In this document: piece after piece, positions 48,784 through 62,050 of the stretch
Position numbering within the stretch: position 1 is the first letter of the stretch
Layout of the letters: every line of letters begins with the position of its first letter
From: Taenia hydatigena
Lineage: Eukaryota > Platyhelminthes > Cestoda > Cyclophyllidea > Taeniidae
Reading direction: 5' to 3'
Assembly (NCBI GenBank): GCA_036345935.2
Contig: JADWOT020000002.1
Coordinates: 16,857,585-16,921,584, forward strand
Length of the DNA: 64,000 nt
Notes under the pieces: model-generated
What the model saw: the letters and a program-made list of their open reading frames with translations, nothing else
Databases searched by the model: none
Told to the model about the DNA's origin: nothing
Program-made: the position numbers and the translations under genes

Positions 48784-50660
48784 CTTAGATTGTGAGCAAT
48801 GGAGGAAAGTTGTGCGGCTGCCAATGACTTCAGCAAGGCGCCATATATCACGAGGTTGGAGTGGGACCTAAGGGATGTGTGCTCACACACCTGATGCTTA
48901 GGCTGTGGACAAGATTGGTCAACCATAACTGTAATGGTCGATTCGCCATGCACCTATTTTAGTCAATGTGGGTCTCCACAAACGAAAAAAGAATAAGAAG
49001 TGAGCAAGATTTTTTAAATGAGTGAAGAGTTAGTCACACAACTAATAATTTCCAACCGACTCAAAGCGCCTTCATTTCTCCGAAGTTGGGAGTACCTGCA
49101 ATAAACATTTTTCCCATCTGCTTTGAAAATTCTCAACCCCTGTCAGTGCTTTTTGCTGTGCCATTAGCATGTAACAACATTGAATGTGCTGCCGATGCAG
49201 TTACCGGCCCGCAAGATGATTTGTTGACGGCCTTCGCCTTTAGTCTTTCAGTTTCCTATTCAATAAGCCCATCACAGACTACCCAACGCTATCATTTACG
49301 CTGACGTGGTCGATGCCACTGATAAACTGAATTCACTGATCTCTTTTAACCAGTCAACATTCGAGCAAGAAAACCACCGAATCATTTCTTTTTTATTTTT
49401 TACGTCTTTAGCAGAAGTTGACTGAAACGGCCTTAAATGAATCAACTCCGAATACGGTAACCAGTAGCGATAACCACAGAATGCAAGGTTTTGCGTTTTT
49501 GATTACTAAAATGAAATCCAACACAAATGTGTCACTGTGATGCGAGAATCAGTTGTGCTGAGGACATGAGGGGACGTAGAAGTTGAGACGTCATCGGTGT
49601 AGGGATGTTGTACACAAAGTATTTTTTATTGTCTACTCAACTGTCTCCTTCCACATTGCAGCTCTTAGGGTGCCACAGCAAGGAATGGAGTTAGTAGAAG
49701 AGGTCGCACCTGCACTCACTAATACAATGTCAGGCATGTAGATAGAACTGCAGTCGGTGGTGATTGGTGAAGCAGAACGGGTTCAGCATAACGATTACAA
49801 GTCACATGCTAGCTTTTCTGAAATGTTGGCTTCAGCTTTGAGCCTATGACCGCAGACGATGGGGGTGGAAAGGGCAGTTGAGCAGAAAACTTCGCTAATC
49901 AAGGCGAATTCGCGCGAGACAATATGAAAGGCAGACATATAATTCAGATAAAGTGTGGATCATGTAAAACCATTAATTTTGAGATTCGTGTCTGCGAACA
50001 AACGATTTTTATGAATTTAAATGTAATTTACTAATGTCTTGTTAATGGAAAAGTAAGGGAAGTATAGGGAACCCACAAGACCAACAGAGAGCAATGGAAC
50101 CAATGCTTTACGGCGATAACCCTAGCTTGACGATGAAAATTCACTGCCATGATTCTGTAGCAGCAGTCATGATTCACGCAGCGTCTTAAGGGGCACGTCA
50201 AGTCAAAGTGAGTACATTGTCAACGATAGCCACAAAATGGACTTTCTCAAATTTGGATGGCTAATTTTACACGATGGTATTTAACAGCATTGTTTTAAAG
50301 CCAAGTCGAGCGTTGTATATCTACTAGTGATCAACTCCTTCAGTTTTGACTGCTTTTAGTAGAGTGAAAAAGAATTTAATTGCACTTGAAGCAGTTACAG
50401 CATTTGTTCACCTGCAACAGATTAAGATGCTCAAAGGATTTTGCGCCTCTCCTCTTCGTGTTACCGAAGGGTCCGCTCTCACTCACCCACGCTTGCCATC
50501 ACATGATGCGCGTACAACGCACCATTTGTTTGCAGGTCAAAGCAATTACTCTTCAAAGGCATCAAAGCACTCGGCATGAAACATAGCATCCAACACGAAA
50601 TACCAATTGACAAGAGACACGACTTAGAGCTGTGAGGCCTTTCTTTATCGGTTATCAACA
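48784..50660 (+). repeat. F-family repeat, copy 1
   Basis: It aligns with 52,227-53,740 in the same orientation, beginning gagcaatggaggaaagttgt and ending near the words aacgcaccatttgtttgcagg. Compared with copy 2 it has about 500 extra bases (49,065-49,565). Confidence 0.75.
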
Positions 50661-50669
50661 TACAATCTT

Positions 50670-52220
50670 CTTTTAATTTGTTCCAAATGACATTTTACAG
50701 GGCTACTTTTAAAGACACTTTTTTGTTTAATTTTGTAAGGATTCTCAGCAAAGGACTGATATCTTTTTATAGGGAAATACTCACGAAAGTTACAAAACTT
50801 ATTAGCATGCTACAAGTGAGAATGAATCAAGTGCTTCACAACTGGCAATAAACGGGATTTTTGCGTAGACTTAAGACCGACATTTGTGCAGTAGTGAGGA
50901 GCCAGCGAATGTATCTACAAATGTACAATCGTGATGAGGGCAGCACATCATTCGCATGTCTCGGCAAAATTATTCAACTTTAAGTTGCGCGGTGTCGGTG
51001 CGATAATGCAGTTTGTGTCGGTCGCCAAATCAGGAAAATTAATGTCAGAGCCAAAATGGACTAAACACGTAATGTCTCCAAATCACACCTCAAATACGCC
51101 AACATCGAGGGATGTAAAGATAAAGTTCAAACTGAACGGTTCTGATTCATCACATGCAAATACGTTCTGATGTAAAATTGCACTAAGTGACATTATCGCG
51201 ACCTTACAATGGGATCGCGCGAGTCAGTGGTAAACGCCGATCCATTTCGCTAGTGCTTGTATGCAAAATGGCTGGCTTAGGCTTTAAACGCTTATTTGCC
51301 GACCTGAGATGGCTGGCATGCCGTGGTGCACCTGTGATTCGATGAAGCTAATGCTGCGATGCTTAATAGCAATGAAACGATGGATACGCGCTAAAGATGA
51401 ATAGGAGTGGAGATTATTTTAAGTGCACGAATGGACTGCGAGGAGACTCTTAGGCAGTGCATAATCCCTTCTGCTTGACTAGTGATCGATTGTTGACCAT
51501 CACAAAGGTAGCGCATTATTGTCTTCCACTGCTTTCGGTCCCAGGCTGCTAAATGTGGTAGATTAGATACCGTTTGAGAGACAATACGAATTGCGCTAAG
51601 ATATGGATTAGGTTTTTACAAGGAATAAAAGACAACTTCTTTCACGTTCATTTTAAAATCACTGGCAGGCTCTATTAGGGAATCCGGTTGCGTTTTGCCA
51701 AAAGTTATCTGTTATGGTGGACGATTTTGAAAAAAATAGATCCTAGGCGCGTAGTAACCACAGTAATTATTTGGAAATGACAAACGATGTCAATGTTACT
51801 GTCATTACTACGCACGTAGTGTGGAATCTCAATTCTTACCTTGGAAATGAACGACTGTCGGCTGGTAAGAATGCCAAGTATTTGCTTCAAAAGAGTCGGC
51901 AAAACGCTTACTTTCCCGTGGCGGTTGGCACCAACGCTGATGCAAAGGCAGTTAAAGTAGGGTAATAAAATAACCCCCAAACATAAGAGCCAAGTAAAGA
52001 GAAGGAAGTAATCCCTAATATGGGTTTGGCTTTCTGTGACTGAACAGCGCTTATTGAAACATAAAACATCAAAATTGCATAAAAGAGAAAATGATGGGTG
52101 GTTATTTCAGTGGGATGGATTAATGAAAGCAAATTGTCAAATTAAATTATCAAAGGGGGCCGCAACGCCAACTATTTCATATTTGGCCCAAATTTGTGCA
52201 AGCGGATGTTATGTAGGGTT
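50670..52220. other. Stretch between the F repeats
   Basis: Only short frames in both directions, none with a recognised family or supported splice sites. No match to other parts of the window was noted. Confidence 0.35.
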
Positions 52221-52226
52221 AGATTA

Positions 52227-53740
52227 TGAGCAATGGAGGAAAGTTGTGTGGATGACAATGATTTCAGCAAGACTCTCTTCATTACGAAGCTGGAGTAAGA
52301 GCTAAGCTGGGTGCTAACAAACATCATATCTAGGCTGTGGACAAGATCGGTCAGTCATAGTTGTAATAATTGCGTTGCTATCTTTGTGGTGCAGTTAGTG
52401 CGGATCTCCATAAGCAAAAGAAGAACGGAAGATGAGCACGATCCTTGGAATATGCTGGAAGTCGGTTACACATCTGATTATTTTCTGACCAGGACAGGAA
52501 TAGACACAAAAGTCTAAACGTCATCGGTGTGTACATATTGTGCACAAAGCACTTTTCATTGTCCAGTCAGCTGTTTCTTTCCACTCTGTGGCTCTTGGGA
52601 CCCACAATGAGAAGTTGATTTACAAGATGAGATCGTGTCTTTGTGGTATGAATTAGAATTGCTGGTGATCAGTGATGCAGAACGGGTTTAACACAACAGA
52701 CACTGGTCATATGATAGCTTTTGTGAAATATCGGCTTCAGCTTTGAGCATGTGAAATTAGACGATGAGCAGGAAGCTTTAATAACAAAGGCAAAGTCGCG
52801 TGTTACAATATGGGAAGAAGACATAAAATTATGATGATCTGTTGGTCATGTGAAACCATTAATTTTGAGCTCCGTCTCTTCAAACAAATGTCGCCCATGA
52901 TTCCATATGATTTTATATGAATAATTGAAAGAATGGCAGTCAGGAGTCTGTGGGTTCATCAAAAGTGTGAATCTTGATGTTGAATGGAATGGTGGAAGTA
53001 ATGACTAGGCTTTCATGGGAAATCACGCTGTTCAGTCATCATGAAACAACGGCAATGCTACCAACGATTGTAACTTAAAAATTTTGCGGATTCATGACTC
53101 TGCAGTTTATTGATGTCTCGTAAATAGAAAAGTGAGAGCGGTATAGGAAATCGACAAGACCAACAGAGAGCAATGGATCCAACCTTTACGGCGGTGACTT
53201 CAGCTTGACAAGGGGAATCGGCTGCAATGATTTTGTAACAGCAGTCATGTTTTACGCAGCGCTTTAAGGCGCACATCGAGTCGGAGTGAGTAAGTTTTTA
53301 ATAATAGCCATGGAAATAAGCGTTTTTTGATCTAAATGGCTAATCCAGTACAATGTTATTAAACAGTGTCGTTTGAAGTCCAAGTCTAGTGTCGCGTATC
53401 TACTAATGGTCAACAACTCCTTTAATTTTGGCGTCGCTTTTGGTAAGGTGGGAAAAACAAGTTAATTACACTTGAACTAGTTGCAGCGCTTGTTCACCTA
53501 CAGCCAATGGGGGTGCTCAAAAGAATTTGTACCTCACCTATTGGAGTCATCTTTCAGTCACCCACGCTTGTCATCACATGGAGCCCAAACAACGCACCAT
53601 TTGTTCTTTGACATCGTAAGGGTTAGTTTGCAGGTCAAATCAGATGCTCATTAAAGGCATCATGGCCATCAGCATGAAGCATAATATCCAACATGATATA
53701 CCAATTGACTGCAGACATATTTTGAAGTTGTGTTGCCCTT
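52227..53740 (+). repeat. F-family repeat, copy 2
   Basis: It pairs with 48,784-50,660. Well-kept words include gacgtcatcggtgt.tattgtgcacaaag (with small changes) and accaacagagagcaatgga. It has an extra piece near 53,610 not present in copy 1. Confidence 0.75.
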
Positions 53741-53749
53741 CTCCACTTG

Positions 53750-55900
53750 CTATATATATTGCCTAATTAGTTCTCAATGTCAGGCAAGAGGCGTTTTAGC
53801 GATTGCTCTTCTTTCTTCAGAACCGTCGCCATTCTCCTTCGAAAAATGAAGTGGATTCTCTGAAACAGCATAATAATCATCACTCTGACTCCTTCATTAC
53901 AAAAACAAAGAAGAGTAACCCCTGCATGATCTCACTCTACTCGCTGCACAGGAATGAAAGCCAAGGAGAAGTTTAGCGAGGCATCTGTGACACCCTGCAT
54001 TGAATTGACCAGAAGATTGGATTGAATGAAAGACCACAATCTAGCTACTCAAATGAGTGCTTTTGTCTAAGAAGCTGAGTGAATGACAGGAGAGCACAGA
54101 GTGACGTCGCACAGGCGAATCTTACTATCCGACATCATCATCAAGTCACCGAAACGTCAAAAGTACCATGTGGCTGGGATCATCGATTGTCCTGGCGAAG
54201 ACGATATGACTGCATTGCAGAGAAACCTAAAGAGAGGTAGAATCTGCTTATGCCAACCTCAAGCATTGCACCATAGGATGCTACGTTCAATCTTTTCCAT
54301 GGTGAACTGCGAAGCTGAGTATCTACTCTGTCTCTTCAATTACTATAAGATGCATGCCCGAGTGATCATATAGCAGCGTCATCGTCTGTAAGACCAAGCA
54401 AGTACAATCAATTTACGCACAAGAACGAAGGAGGCTCGGTAACCACACCTCACCGTGATGAGGTGAGGATTCAGCTCCCCTTCTCCGACACTCTGGCACC
54501 CCGTTGTGTGAAGGTCATTTCGCGGTGGAAGGAGATGTAATGGTCTCTTATCCCAACTCTCCTCTGTCGGCTGTGTGTCTCCTTCATCGCACACAGCATG
54601 AAGGAATTGCTCTGAACAGCATTTGACATACTGATGTACTAGCTAAAGAGGAAATTGCGCAACATTTGAGTTGAGTAGGATGCGAGATTGCGATCGGTGA
54701 CACGGTCGTGTGCTTTGAGACGCGGTAGCTTTTGTTCTGTCAATCTCGCGTGGTATCCATACACTGCACCTAGTCTTCCGTGTGTACCCTCCAAGCACAA
54801 AGACGCGCTCCCTTCTCGCACCCTAATTAAAGGCATATTCTACATTGAAGAGCAGTTTTGTAACACACCTCTCATCCCCACTTCCATCCTTTCAGCCCTG
54901 ACGCAATTAGTCCTGCAATTCACCATTCTTTCTCAACAGGACAATAAAGAGCAAAGGAAGAGGAGGAAAGAAAGAATGGGAGAAGCGTGTTGTTTTAAGT
55001 CAGCAAACCAAGCACAGGATGCCAATGCGCATTCTGCAACTGCAGCCACCACCCGCTTGCTCTGCACTTTTACTTTTGAATCCTCTTTTGCCCGTACCTT
55101 AACCTGGTTTGGAGTCACCTGTCCTTAGATGTGTCTCAGCTGCGTGACAGGTAGGAAGAAAGTTGATACAATTATCCTTCATATGACAGCAAATACTCAT
55201 CGTACAGCCAAGTTTGAGACCAGTCACCTTTCCATCTCTCACTTGATGGCATGAACTGACTTTTGGTCAGTGACATTAAACGCTCTCAAGGCATGCGTTT
55301 ACACCTGCCTGCCTTTAGGGGGCACTTTTGAATCACAAGAAGCTTCATGCAATTTACTTGACTACTTGCAATCGCTCAAAATTGTCAAGCAAGGGAATGC
55401 GATGCATTGTTGTAGAAGCATCGCTTCACGGTCTCTTGGAAACCCCTCTTGACAGCTGCCACCATTGGCTACCATTCGTGCAAACTAGCCGTAGACTGAT
55501 GGAACACTTTGTCAGACTGAAGAATTCAGACCCTTTCTTTCCGAAATGCCGACTCGGAATCAAAAAAACGCAAGAGACTTTGGTAAACCTGTCTTCTCTT
55601 CAAAGCCGCATTTATCGAGATATTTGAGTTTGTGTGCATTTATTTTGCCAAAAATGCGAAGTAGAAAACAAAGAAGACATACCAGAGAATTGACAGAGCT
55701 TAAAAGGTGAAAAGTGGAAAATTCTGCTGAGAGTACTTGGAGCAACGGCGACTGATTTGCAGCACATAATTTTGGCTACAGCCAGTACAGATAGCACACA
55801 ATTGCTCCTTATACACTACACAGGCTGGAATAGCTATAATTTTGTGATGCTTCTCTTCTTCTTTGGCGCATTGGTTGCGATAACATACCCATCTACTAGG
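53750..55900. other. Stretch with one longer frame and no supported gene
   Basis: The plus strand has a 146-codon frame at 54,688-55,128 (with ILSQQDNKEQRKRRKERMGE) and the minus strand an open piece at 55,118-54,933 (RAKEDSKVKVQSKRVVAAVA). They overlap, so at most one can be real, and neither resembles a family that I know. A small hairpin, cctcaccgtgatgaggtgagg, lies near 54,450. Confidence 0.35.
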
Positions 55901-55907
55901 GCATTTT

Positions 55908-56165
55908 GTAGTATTGATCCCCTCGTGATGGCGAATTTCGCTCTCACTGGATTAAATTTTGCAGCATTGATATCCTCGTAATTGGGAATTTCGCTCTCAC
56001 TGGATGAAATTACGTAGTACTGATCCCCTCGTGATGGCGAATTTCGCTCTGACGGGATGAAATTTTGTAGTATTGATATCCTCTTGATTGGGAATTTTGC
56101 TCTCACTGGATGAGATTTCGTGTTTCTGATCCCCTCTTGATTGCGAATCTTGCTCTCACTGGATG
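55908..56165 (+). repeat. 53-base tandem repeat with 106-base higher-order unit
   Basis: The word CCTC that opens each unit occurs at 55,921, 55,974, 56,027, 56,080 and 56,133, exactly 53 bases apart. Each unit has the core gaatttcgctctcactgg. Units end alternately in gatat and gatcc, so pairs of units form a 106-base repeat. There are about 4.9 units. The minus strand happens to be open across the array because of the repeat. Confidence 0.95.
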
Positions 56166-56779
56166 AAAGTGCCTACGGTCCATATTGCATGCTTTAATGC
56201 ACCTAATTTTGGACTGTTTTTTTTCGGTTGCGTATACTCGGGACTGTCGTATTGCTTGTGTTGGTCGGGCTGGACTCTCTTTTCTTCTAGCAGCACCACT
56301 CCCCTTCTGTTTGCTAAATACGGATATTCTGCCCCATTATTATGTCTTCTGCTCTCTTCAAGGAAGCCTTTCAATGCTACACGCACGTTACAGATGTTTA
56401 GTTGCATAAAAATGGTTTTTAGTTAAAGAAGCGGTAGTAACTGATACAAAAAATAGTTGATACAATCCTTGGAGTTTTGAAGGCAAGACAAAAGAATGGG
56501 CACATTTTATCAGGCTGAATAACGGAAGCAGGTGCAATAGCCTGTGTTTACATTGTGGGTGAGTGGTCCCAATGCTAGCGACCCACTATCCAGTTTTAAT
56601 TTCAGGTTCACATACCAAGAGCGATGACCTGGTCGATCAACGTGTTTGCGTCAACTTAGCTGTAGGCCATTGGTGAATGGGCTTGGGTGTGTGTGTGTAA
56701 CGGATACACGTCACCCTGTGGACTAAAGTAAGCGTACTTTCTAGTGACTGACTGACATTAGGCTTGAAGCGTCGAAGAG

Positions 56780-57250
56780 TAGTAGAGTTTCATTTGTCCC
56801 TGTGTGCTCTCACGCGCACACAAATTAAATGTGGTAGAAGCAAAATGCTCAGGAATCAGAATGAAAGCGTAAAAGAACTGCGTCGCTCGTATCGCTTACT
56901 AGGGGATCGGATAAGAAGCTAAACTTATTAGACAATGCGAGGAAGTGAATGAATCTACTTAGTAGTTAATCATTGTAAAGCATGAAAATGTGTCGTACTT
57001 CCTGCTATTTAGCAATCACCATGCAGGAATAAAGTTGCTAGCAATATAAAGCTGAATGGAAATGATATCTTTTCTACAGCAAAAACAGAGCTCGTATTGA
57101 CATCTTACACACGTGTCCCTATAAGCGTATGGTAAGGAGATATAGGCCATTGGGATGATCCACTCTTGACCCACAGAGCAAATCGCGCACCCACACGCAT
57201 CGTTGGGTTGTTAAGGCAATTGTATGGGTGTTCTCTGGTAGGGGCTTCTG
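56780..57250 (+). repeat. G-family repeat, copy 1
   Basis: It aligns with 58,350-58,990 in the same orientation: catttgtccc, aaaatgctca, gacaatgc.aggaa and actcttgacc.ac..agcaaat. It is directly followed by an inverted H-family piece. Confidence 0.7.
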
Positions 57251-57252
57251 CT

Positions 57253-57405
57253 GGCTTCTCACACGTTCACCTACTTACCTCTATGGTTTCAAATTAGTCG
57301 CAATTATTTTGCGTCGACTTCATCCCACTTCTCAATTTCTCTTTCAATTTAATTTGTGTAAAATGCAACTGGTGCCTTGAGGTCTGCATTCATCACTGAT
57401 TGACA
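57253..57405 (-). repeat. H-family repeat, inverted fragment
   Basis: Its reverse complement contains agtgatgaatgcagacctca, gagaaattgagaagtgggat and gtaggtgaacgtgtgagaag, matching 60,265-60,410. It abuts the end of G copy 1. Confidence 0.7.
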
Positions 57406-58349
57406 ACAGACGAAATCGCCAACTGCTCATTATACTTGTCATTTGACAATCGTTTGCAACAATCGCTCATGCTAATGAAGTTGGAAAAGCAAATAGTTGT
57501 CAAATCGACCGTCCCGAGAAGTAATGAAGCCTGCAGTAAAAATAAACTGCGTGTTTGGCAAACGCAAGCGTTGAGGTTCTATACTCGGGGAAGGTAGAGC
57601 AGTTGTTGAATTTGGCAGGCTTTTGAGGAGATTTATGCAAGCACTGAGGCTATGGAAGCTAGCAGAGATCCAGCGGCTAAAGCAGCACAGGTGGATCCAC
57701 CAGTGGTGACAATTTTGGATGCGGGGTAGAAAACTATTGGAATTGAACTTGGAGCCCAACCAATTAATTTTCCCCTTCAGACCAAAAATAACAAACTGTT
57801 AACAGGGTGATAGTGGCATTTTGGGCTATCTCACGAGGCGAGCGTGACGGAAATGGCAGAAGATACTGTAAATCGAAGCTACAGAACCATTTTAGTGGTA
57901 GCAATAAATGGGTGCCATTGTGGGCTTGATTCGATCAGTCCTGGTTGCTTCCAAGCGATAGTTTTGCTTTCGGCAAAAGGAGCATAAAGAACTCACATTT
58001 CTCCTCACCTGGTGTAGTCGTTCTAACTCTATCACTGCAGGCTCAATGCCCACGGTCATCCAAATCTTCCTTCTCAATGCGTGCGTAAACAAAAGCAGAA
58101 ATGGTTTGATTTGGCTTCGAATTCGGGATGGTGCAATTTTGCCAGGTGGTGAAGCAGGTACCGTTAAAAGGAAGTTTCTCGACAACCCAAGGAACACTAT
58201 AGTTCATGACTCGCCCGTCGAGATTAGTTGGCGGTTCTCAACTCACGCGCACTCTGTAAGGATCGATCGCAGCAATTTTCCCGTTCTGTGGAGCTCTAGG
58301 ATCTGCACAAATGGAAACGCAGAGAGATGTCTGCATTAGTGTGGGGAAA

Positions 58350-58990
58350 GTGATATGGTCTCATTTGTCCCAGTGTTCCCCCACGCGACCCCATATTAAG
58401 CCAGATGGAAGTAAAATGCTCAAGTATTAGGGCGAATGCGTGAAAGGTGACAAGGAGTGAGCAGAGGGATCTGTGTCGCTTACTTCAACTTACTGGTGGA
58501 TCAAGTAAGCCGCCAGGAGGTATGAGACAATGCAAGGAAACGAAGGAGCCTACTCAGTGCCACCAACCCGATTTGACTGTGATGTGATGCAGTACAAGCG
58601 AGTGACAGTATATAAGTCATTCCTACCACTCTTTAGCTGGTTTTTCTAATTTATTACTACTTACTATGCTAACTCTCATTTGCTAAGTGCATATTTACGT
58701 ATTGATGAAAGCAGAGCATGCAAAGGTATCTTGCCCCCTTCCAGTGTGAAACCGCCATGCATGAATGAAGTTGCCAGCAATATGAAGCAGAGCAAAAGGG
58801 GCATCTCTCCTCCAAAAGGAAACAGAACTCGTATCTACAACTCACACACGTGTGATTATAAGCATGCAGTTTAGGGGTGTGAGCCAATGGAAAGGCCTAC
58901 TCTTGACCTACGAAGCAAATGGCACACACACACACACACCGTGCAAGCACACACGGCAGTGGGTCGTTGGATTGATTGCGATGGGCTTCT
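58350..58990 (+). repeat. G-family repeat, copy 2
   Basis: It is the second member of the pair with 56,780-57,250, with insertions near 58,640-58,720 and the CA microsatellite at 58,923. Confidence 0.7.
58923..58939. repeat. (CA)n microsatellite
   Basis: Eight CA dinucleotides inside G-family copy 2. The first copy has cgcgcacccacacg at this place. Confidence 0.9.
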
Positions 58991-59039
58991 CTGGTGCAAG
59001 CCGATTGCTAGTGTAGATTAACGTTATTCTTTAAACTCT

Positions 59040-60090
59040 TTTGGCAGTTCCTGCCTTTGTGTTAGCGTGAGCGGTGATATTGTGAGTGGGCAATTTGCCC
59101 GCACTTGCAAGGGAACTCTCTAAAGCTTTGGGTTCGCAAAAGCAAATGGGGATGCGGTGGTGAAATGAACCAATGCTGATCTCCCAGCTGTGGTGTCTGT
59201 AGGATTCGACGAAGAGGATTTGACGTGTCTTACAGAAGTGATTAGCCTTCTTCTTTAAGGATGCTCTCTCCCACTCTACGTCCAGAAGTCCGCATGTCCT
59301 TCATGGCATCTTCAAACCTTGCACACCTGCCAACATGTCACTATAGATATTGTGACGTCCATGACTGCCTTATTAAGCTCTCCTGTTTCATTTTGTGTTG
59401 TCAAGTGCATGACAGAATATAGTAGCCATTAATCAAAGAAAACTAGGTGGTATCAACAAGTGAGCGTTGTATGAGGCACATTTCTAAAGTATCCGTGAAT
59501 TTGATCGATTTATCAGCATTCGACGAAACATATACTGTAGAATAACTTCCATGCACAGCGCTGCAGCCATCGCCACAACTCTCTCGTGGGTCAAGTATAT
59601 TCACCAGTCTCCCAAACCTCCAGTTAAGTGCCTCCACCAACAAAGTTGGCAGTGAATCGCGTCAAGTGAAGGCACAGAAGTGACTAAATGGTAGGGCCTC
59701 CTCCTTTGCCATCAACCATGGGGTTGGTGGATGTCATGACATGTGCACCGTGTGAGGGTCGACTACTTTTACTTTCGCAATCCACAAAGTACCTCGATAT
59801 GTGCAAGGCTAATGAGATGCGATTCTGCGTGTGCTTTTATTTTTACTAGCAGTGAGGTAGATTGCCGAATGCTGCACTTCAATTCGCTAAGCACTGTGCA
59901 TTCATCTACCACCTTAAAACACCTTTGCCGACGCATAGATCAGTGTGAATGAGAGGAAGGCACATCGTCGTGTAGTAACCCGGTGCCTCGTTTTTCTATC
60001 TGCTGACCTATGCAAACAATTCTGTGCTTAAAGGCTGAGCCTTCGCCTCAAGGCATTTCCTCGGCATCGAGCTAATTGCTACTTAGGCCT
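59040..60090. other. Stretch without supported features
   Basis: Short frames only, and no repeat relation to the rest of the window was found. Confidence 0.35.
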
Positions 60091-60097
60091 TCTGTGC

Positions 60098-60545
60098 AGT
60101 AGTGAGCAAAATACTCTTACCACATCGATGCACTGCATTCATCAAAGCCTCTATTCCGATGGATTTACAATATGCGTGTCCCATCACAGAGCTAATAACC
60201 AACACCAAATAAAATCACTCATCTCGAGTCGATTAAGTGAGCACTTAGAGATTTCACCTGTTGAAAATCAGTGATGAATACAGCCCTCAAGTCACCAGCT
60301 ACATCTGCATTCAAGCTAAATTGGGGAGAGAAGCTAAGAAGTGGAGTGAAGTGGATGCAAAATAATAGAGACTGATTTGAAAGCATAGGGGTGAGTAGGT
60401 GAACGTGTGAGAAGATAACGTGGACTTGTGGGCGTACGTGGGCTCAGTATAGGCGTGTGCACACAGACCATGTGATGTGTGCACGCTGAATGGTGAAACA
60501 GCAATTGTTGGTTGACATGCTTCACTGCCTCTCTCCGCATTGTCC
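60098..60545 (+). repeat. H-family repeat, copy 1
   Basis: It aligns with 62,797-63,262 in the same orientation. Shared words include caattgttggttgacatg (gatatg in the other) and tgtgatgtgtgcacgc (gcgatg). A further related part continues to about 60,990. Confidence 0.8.
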
Positions 60546-61034
60546 AGAAGACACAGAGATGGCACGATGGATTAGAGCTCAGCAGAAGGAAAACCTGTCC
60601 TCCAGTAAACGGTGGCATCGCAGAGGTGGTGAAGGAGAGGCATTTGAATGGTGAATGGAAGGAGCGGGTAGATGAATGGTTGGAAGAGGTAGTAGGTGAA
60701 TGAATGAAAATAGGGTACATTGATAAAAGAAAGGATTATGTAAGTTACGTAACCGACCGATGGCTGGATCGAGGATTATGGACTTAATGCATGCTGAATA
60801 TAAAATGCCCAGTTTCGAAATTATGAATGAGTATATTGTGGATGGTGTGATGCAGCCTCATTTTCCAACTCGCTTGGCAGGATTTAGCCACGCTGTGCTA
60901 AAAGGTACGTAGGCGAAGAGGTCATAACCGATGGTGAAAGAAGATTGCTGTAGGTGGTAAGGACTAAGGAAAATTACTGGCACATTAAAAAGTTGCAGAG
61001 CTCTTATCATAAGGTGCGCCCTTCACCTTCGCGA

Positions 61035-61330
61035 TAACTACACTAAGCCCACGCACGCCCAAGAGTCCACGTTGGCTTCTAAGACCTTTACCTACCCACC
61101 TCTATGCTTTCAAAACACTCTCCATCATTACTTATCTGCTTCATCCCACTTCATAATTACTCTGCCACCCATCCACCCATCAATGCACCCTCTTCTAAGT
61201 CAACTTTTCCTTCATTCACCCATCCACTATCTCACCCACCCACTCATGGATCCACTCCTCCCATTCACTATTCCAATGCCTCTCTTCCACTGCTTCTTCC
61301 ATGGTCCCGTTTACTTGCGCACAGGTTTTT
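61035..61330 (-). repeat. H-family repeat, inverted fragment
   Basis: Its reverse complement runs from ggcattggaatagtgaatgg through gaagtgggatgaagcagata to gggcgtgcgtgggcttagtg. The parts match 60,640-60,710 and 60,335-60,455, so the two parts are joined in a different order here than in copy 1. Confidence 0.65.
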
Positions 61331-61799
61331 CTTCTGCTAAGCCCTACTGCATCGTCCACAACATCCACGGACAACAAGTGGTCAGGTGTGCAACATTAAG
61401 CAAAATGTTACGTTCACCCCTCTCCTGAAACACAACGTTCCGGAATGTGAAGTGGATTAAACAGAAATGGGTAAATGAGGAGTATGCACAGTCTTACTGG
61501 TGTCGTACTCTCTGCTTAGCACATGTGCACGTGGAGGTCGTGTAAAAAGACAAAGACGGTGAAAAAGGAGGCAATATGGAAGAGGGGCACTTGTGCTTGG
61601 AATGCATAGAGGAAGATAAAGAGGCGAGTAGAGAGGACAAGGCATCACAAACTACCATGAAGTCCATAGTGTTAACCATATGTGGCAATCATCCGCTTCT
61701 CCTCGGTATCCTACAGGTCCACCTTTAACACACCCAGCAATTGCTACGGCGAAGAGAGCACAGACGTGATGCAGACCCGTCATTTTCACTGTCTTGACA

Positions 61800-62050
61800 A
61801 AGGTTTGTTACGATGCGCCAGCAGTTGCGTGGGCGAAAGAACGAGCATAGTCGATGGTGAGAGAAGGTTGCTGTGGATGATGAAATGCTGGAGGCAAATT
61901 TCTGGCGTATGCATTGATTGTAATGAGAAGTAGATGAGAAATGTGAGAAGAGGGCAAAAAATGATTTCATGATGGAGGGAGTGAAGGAAAGGCATTTGGA
62001 TGGAAGGAGGGATGAAGGAAGAAATCGGTGGATTAATGTGTGTAAACAAG
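61800..62050 (+). repeat. H-family flank, second copy
   Basis: The words gatggtgagagaaggttgctgtgg and gtgaaggaaaggcatttggatgg correspond to 60,930-60,960 and 60,630-60,660, again in altered order. It shows how scrambled this family is. Confidence 0.5.

Noticed and set aside
54440..54460. Small hairpin cctcaccgtgatgaggtgagg as a terminator or regulatory RNA
   Set aside because: There is no gene context for it, and such short palindromes occur by chance.
55834..56106. Minus-strand frame across the 53-base array as a repeat protein
   Set aside because: 53 is not a multiple of three, so each unit is read in a new frame and no peptide repeat results until 159 bases. The open frame is a by-product of the repeat.
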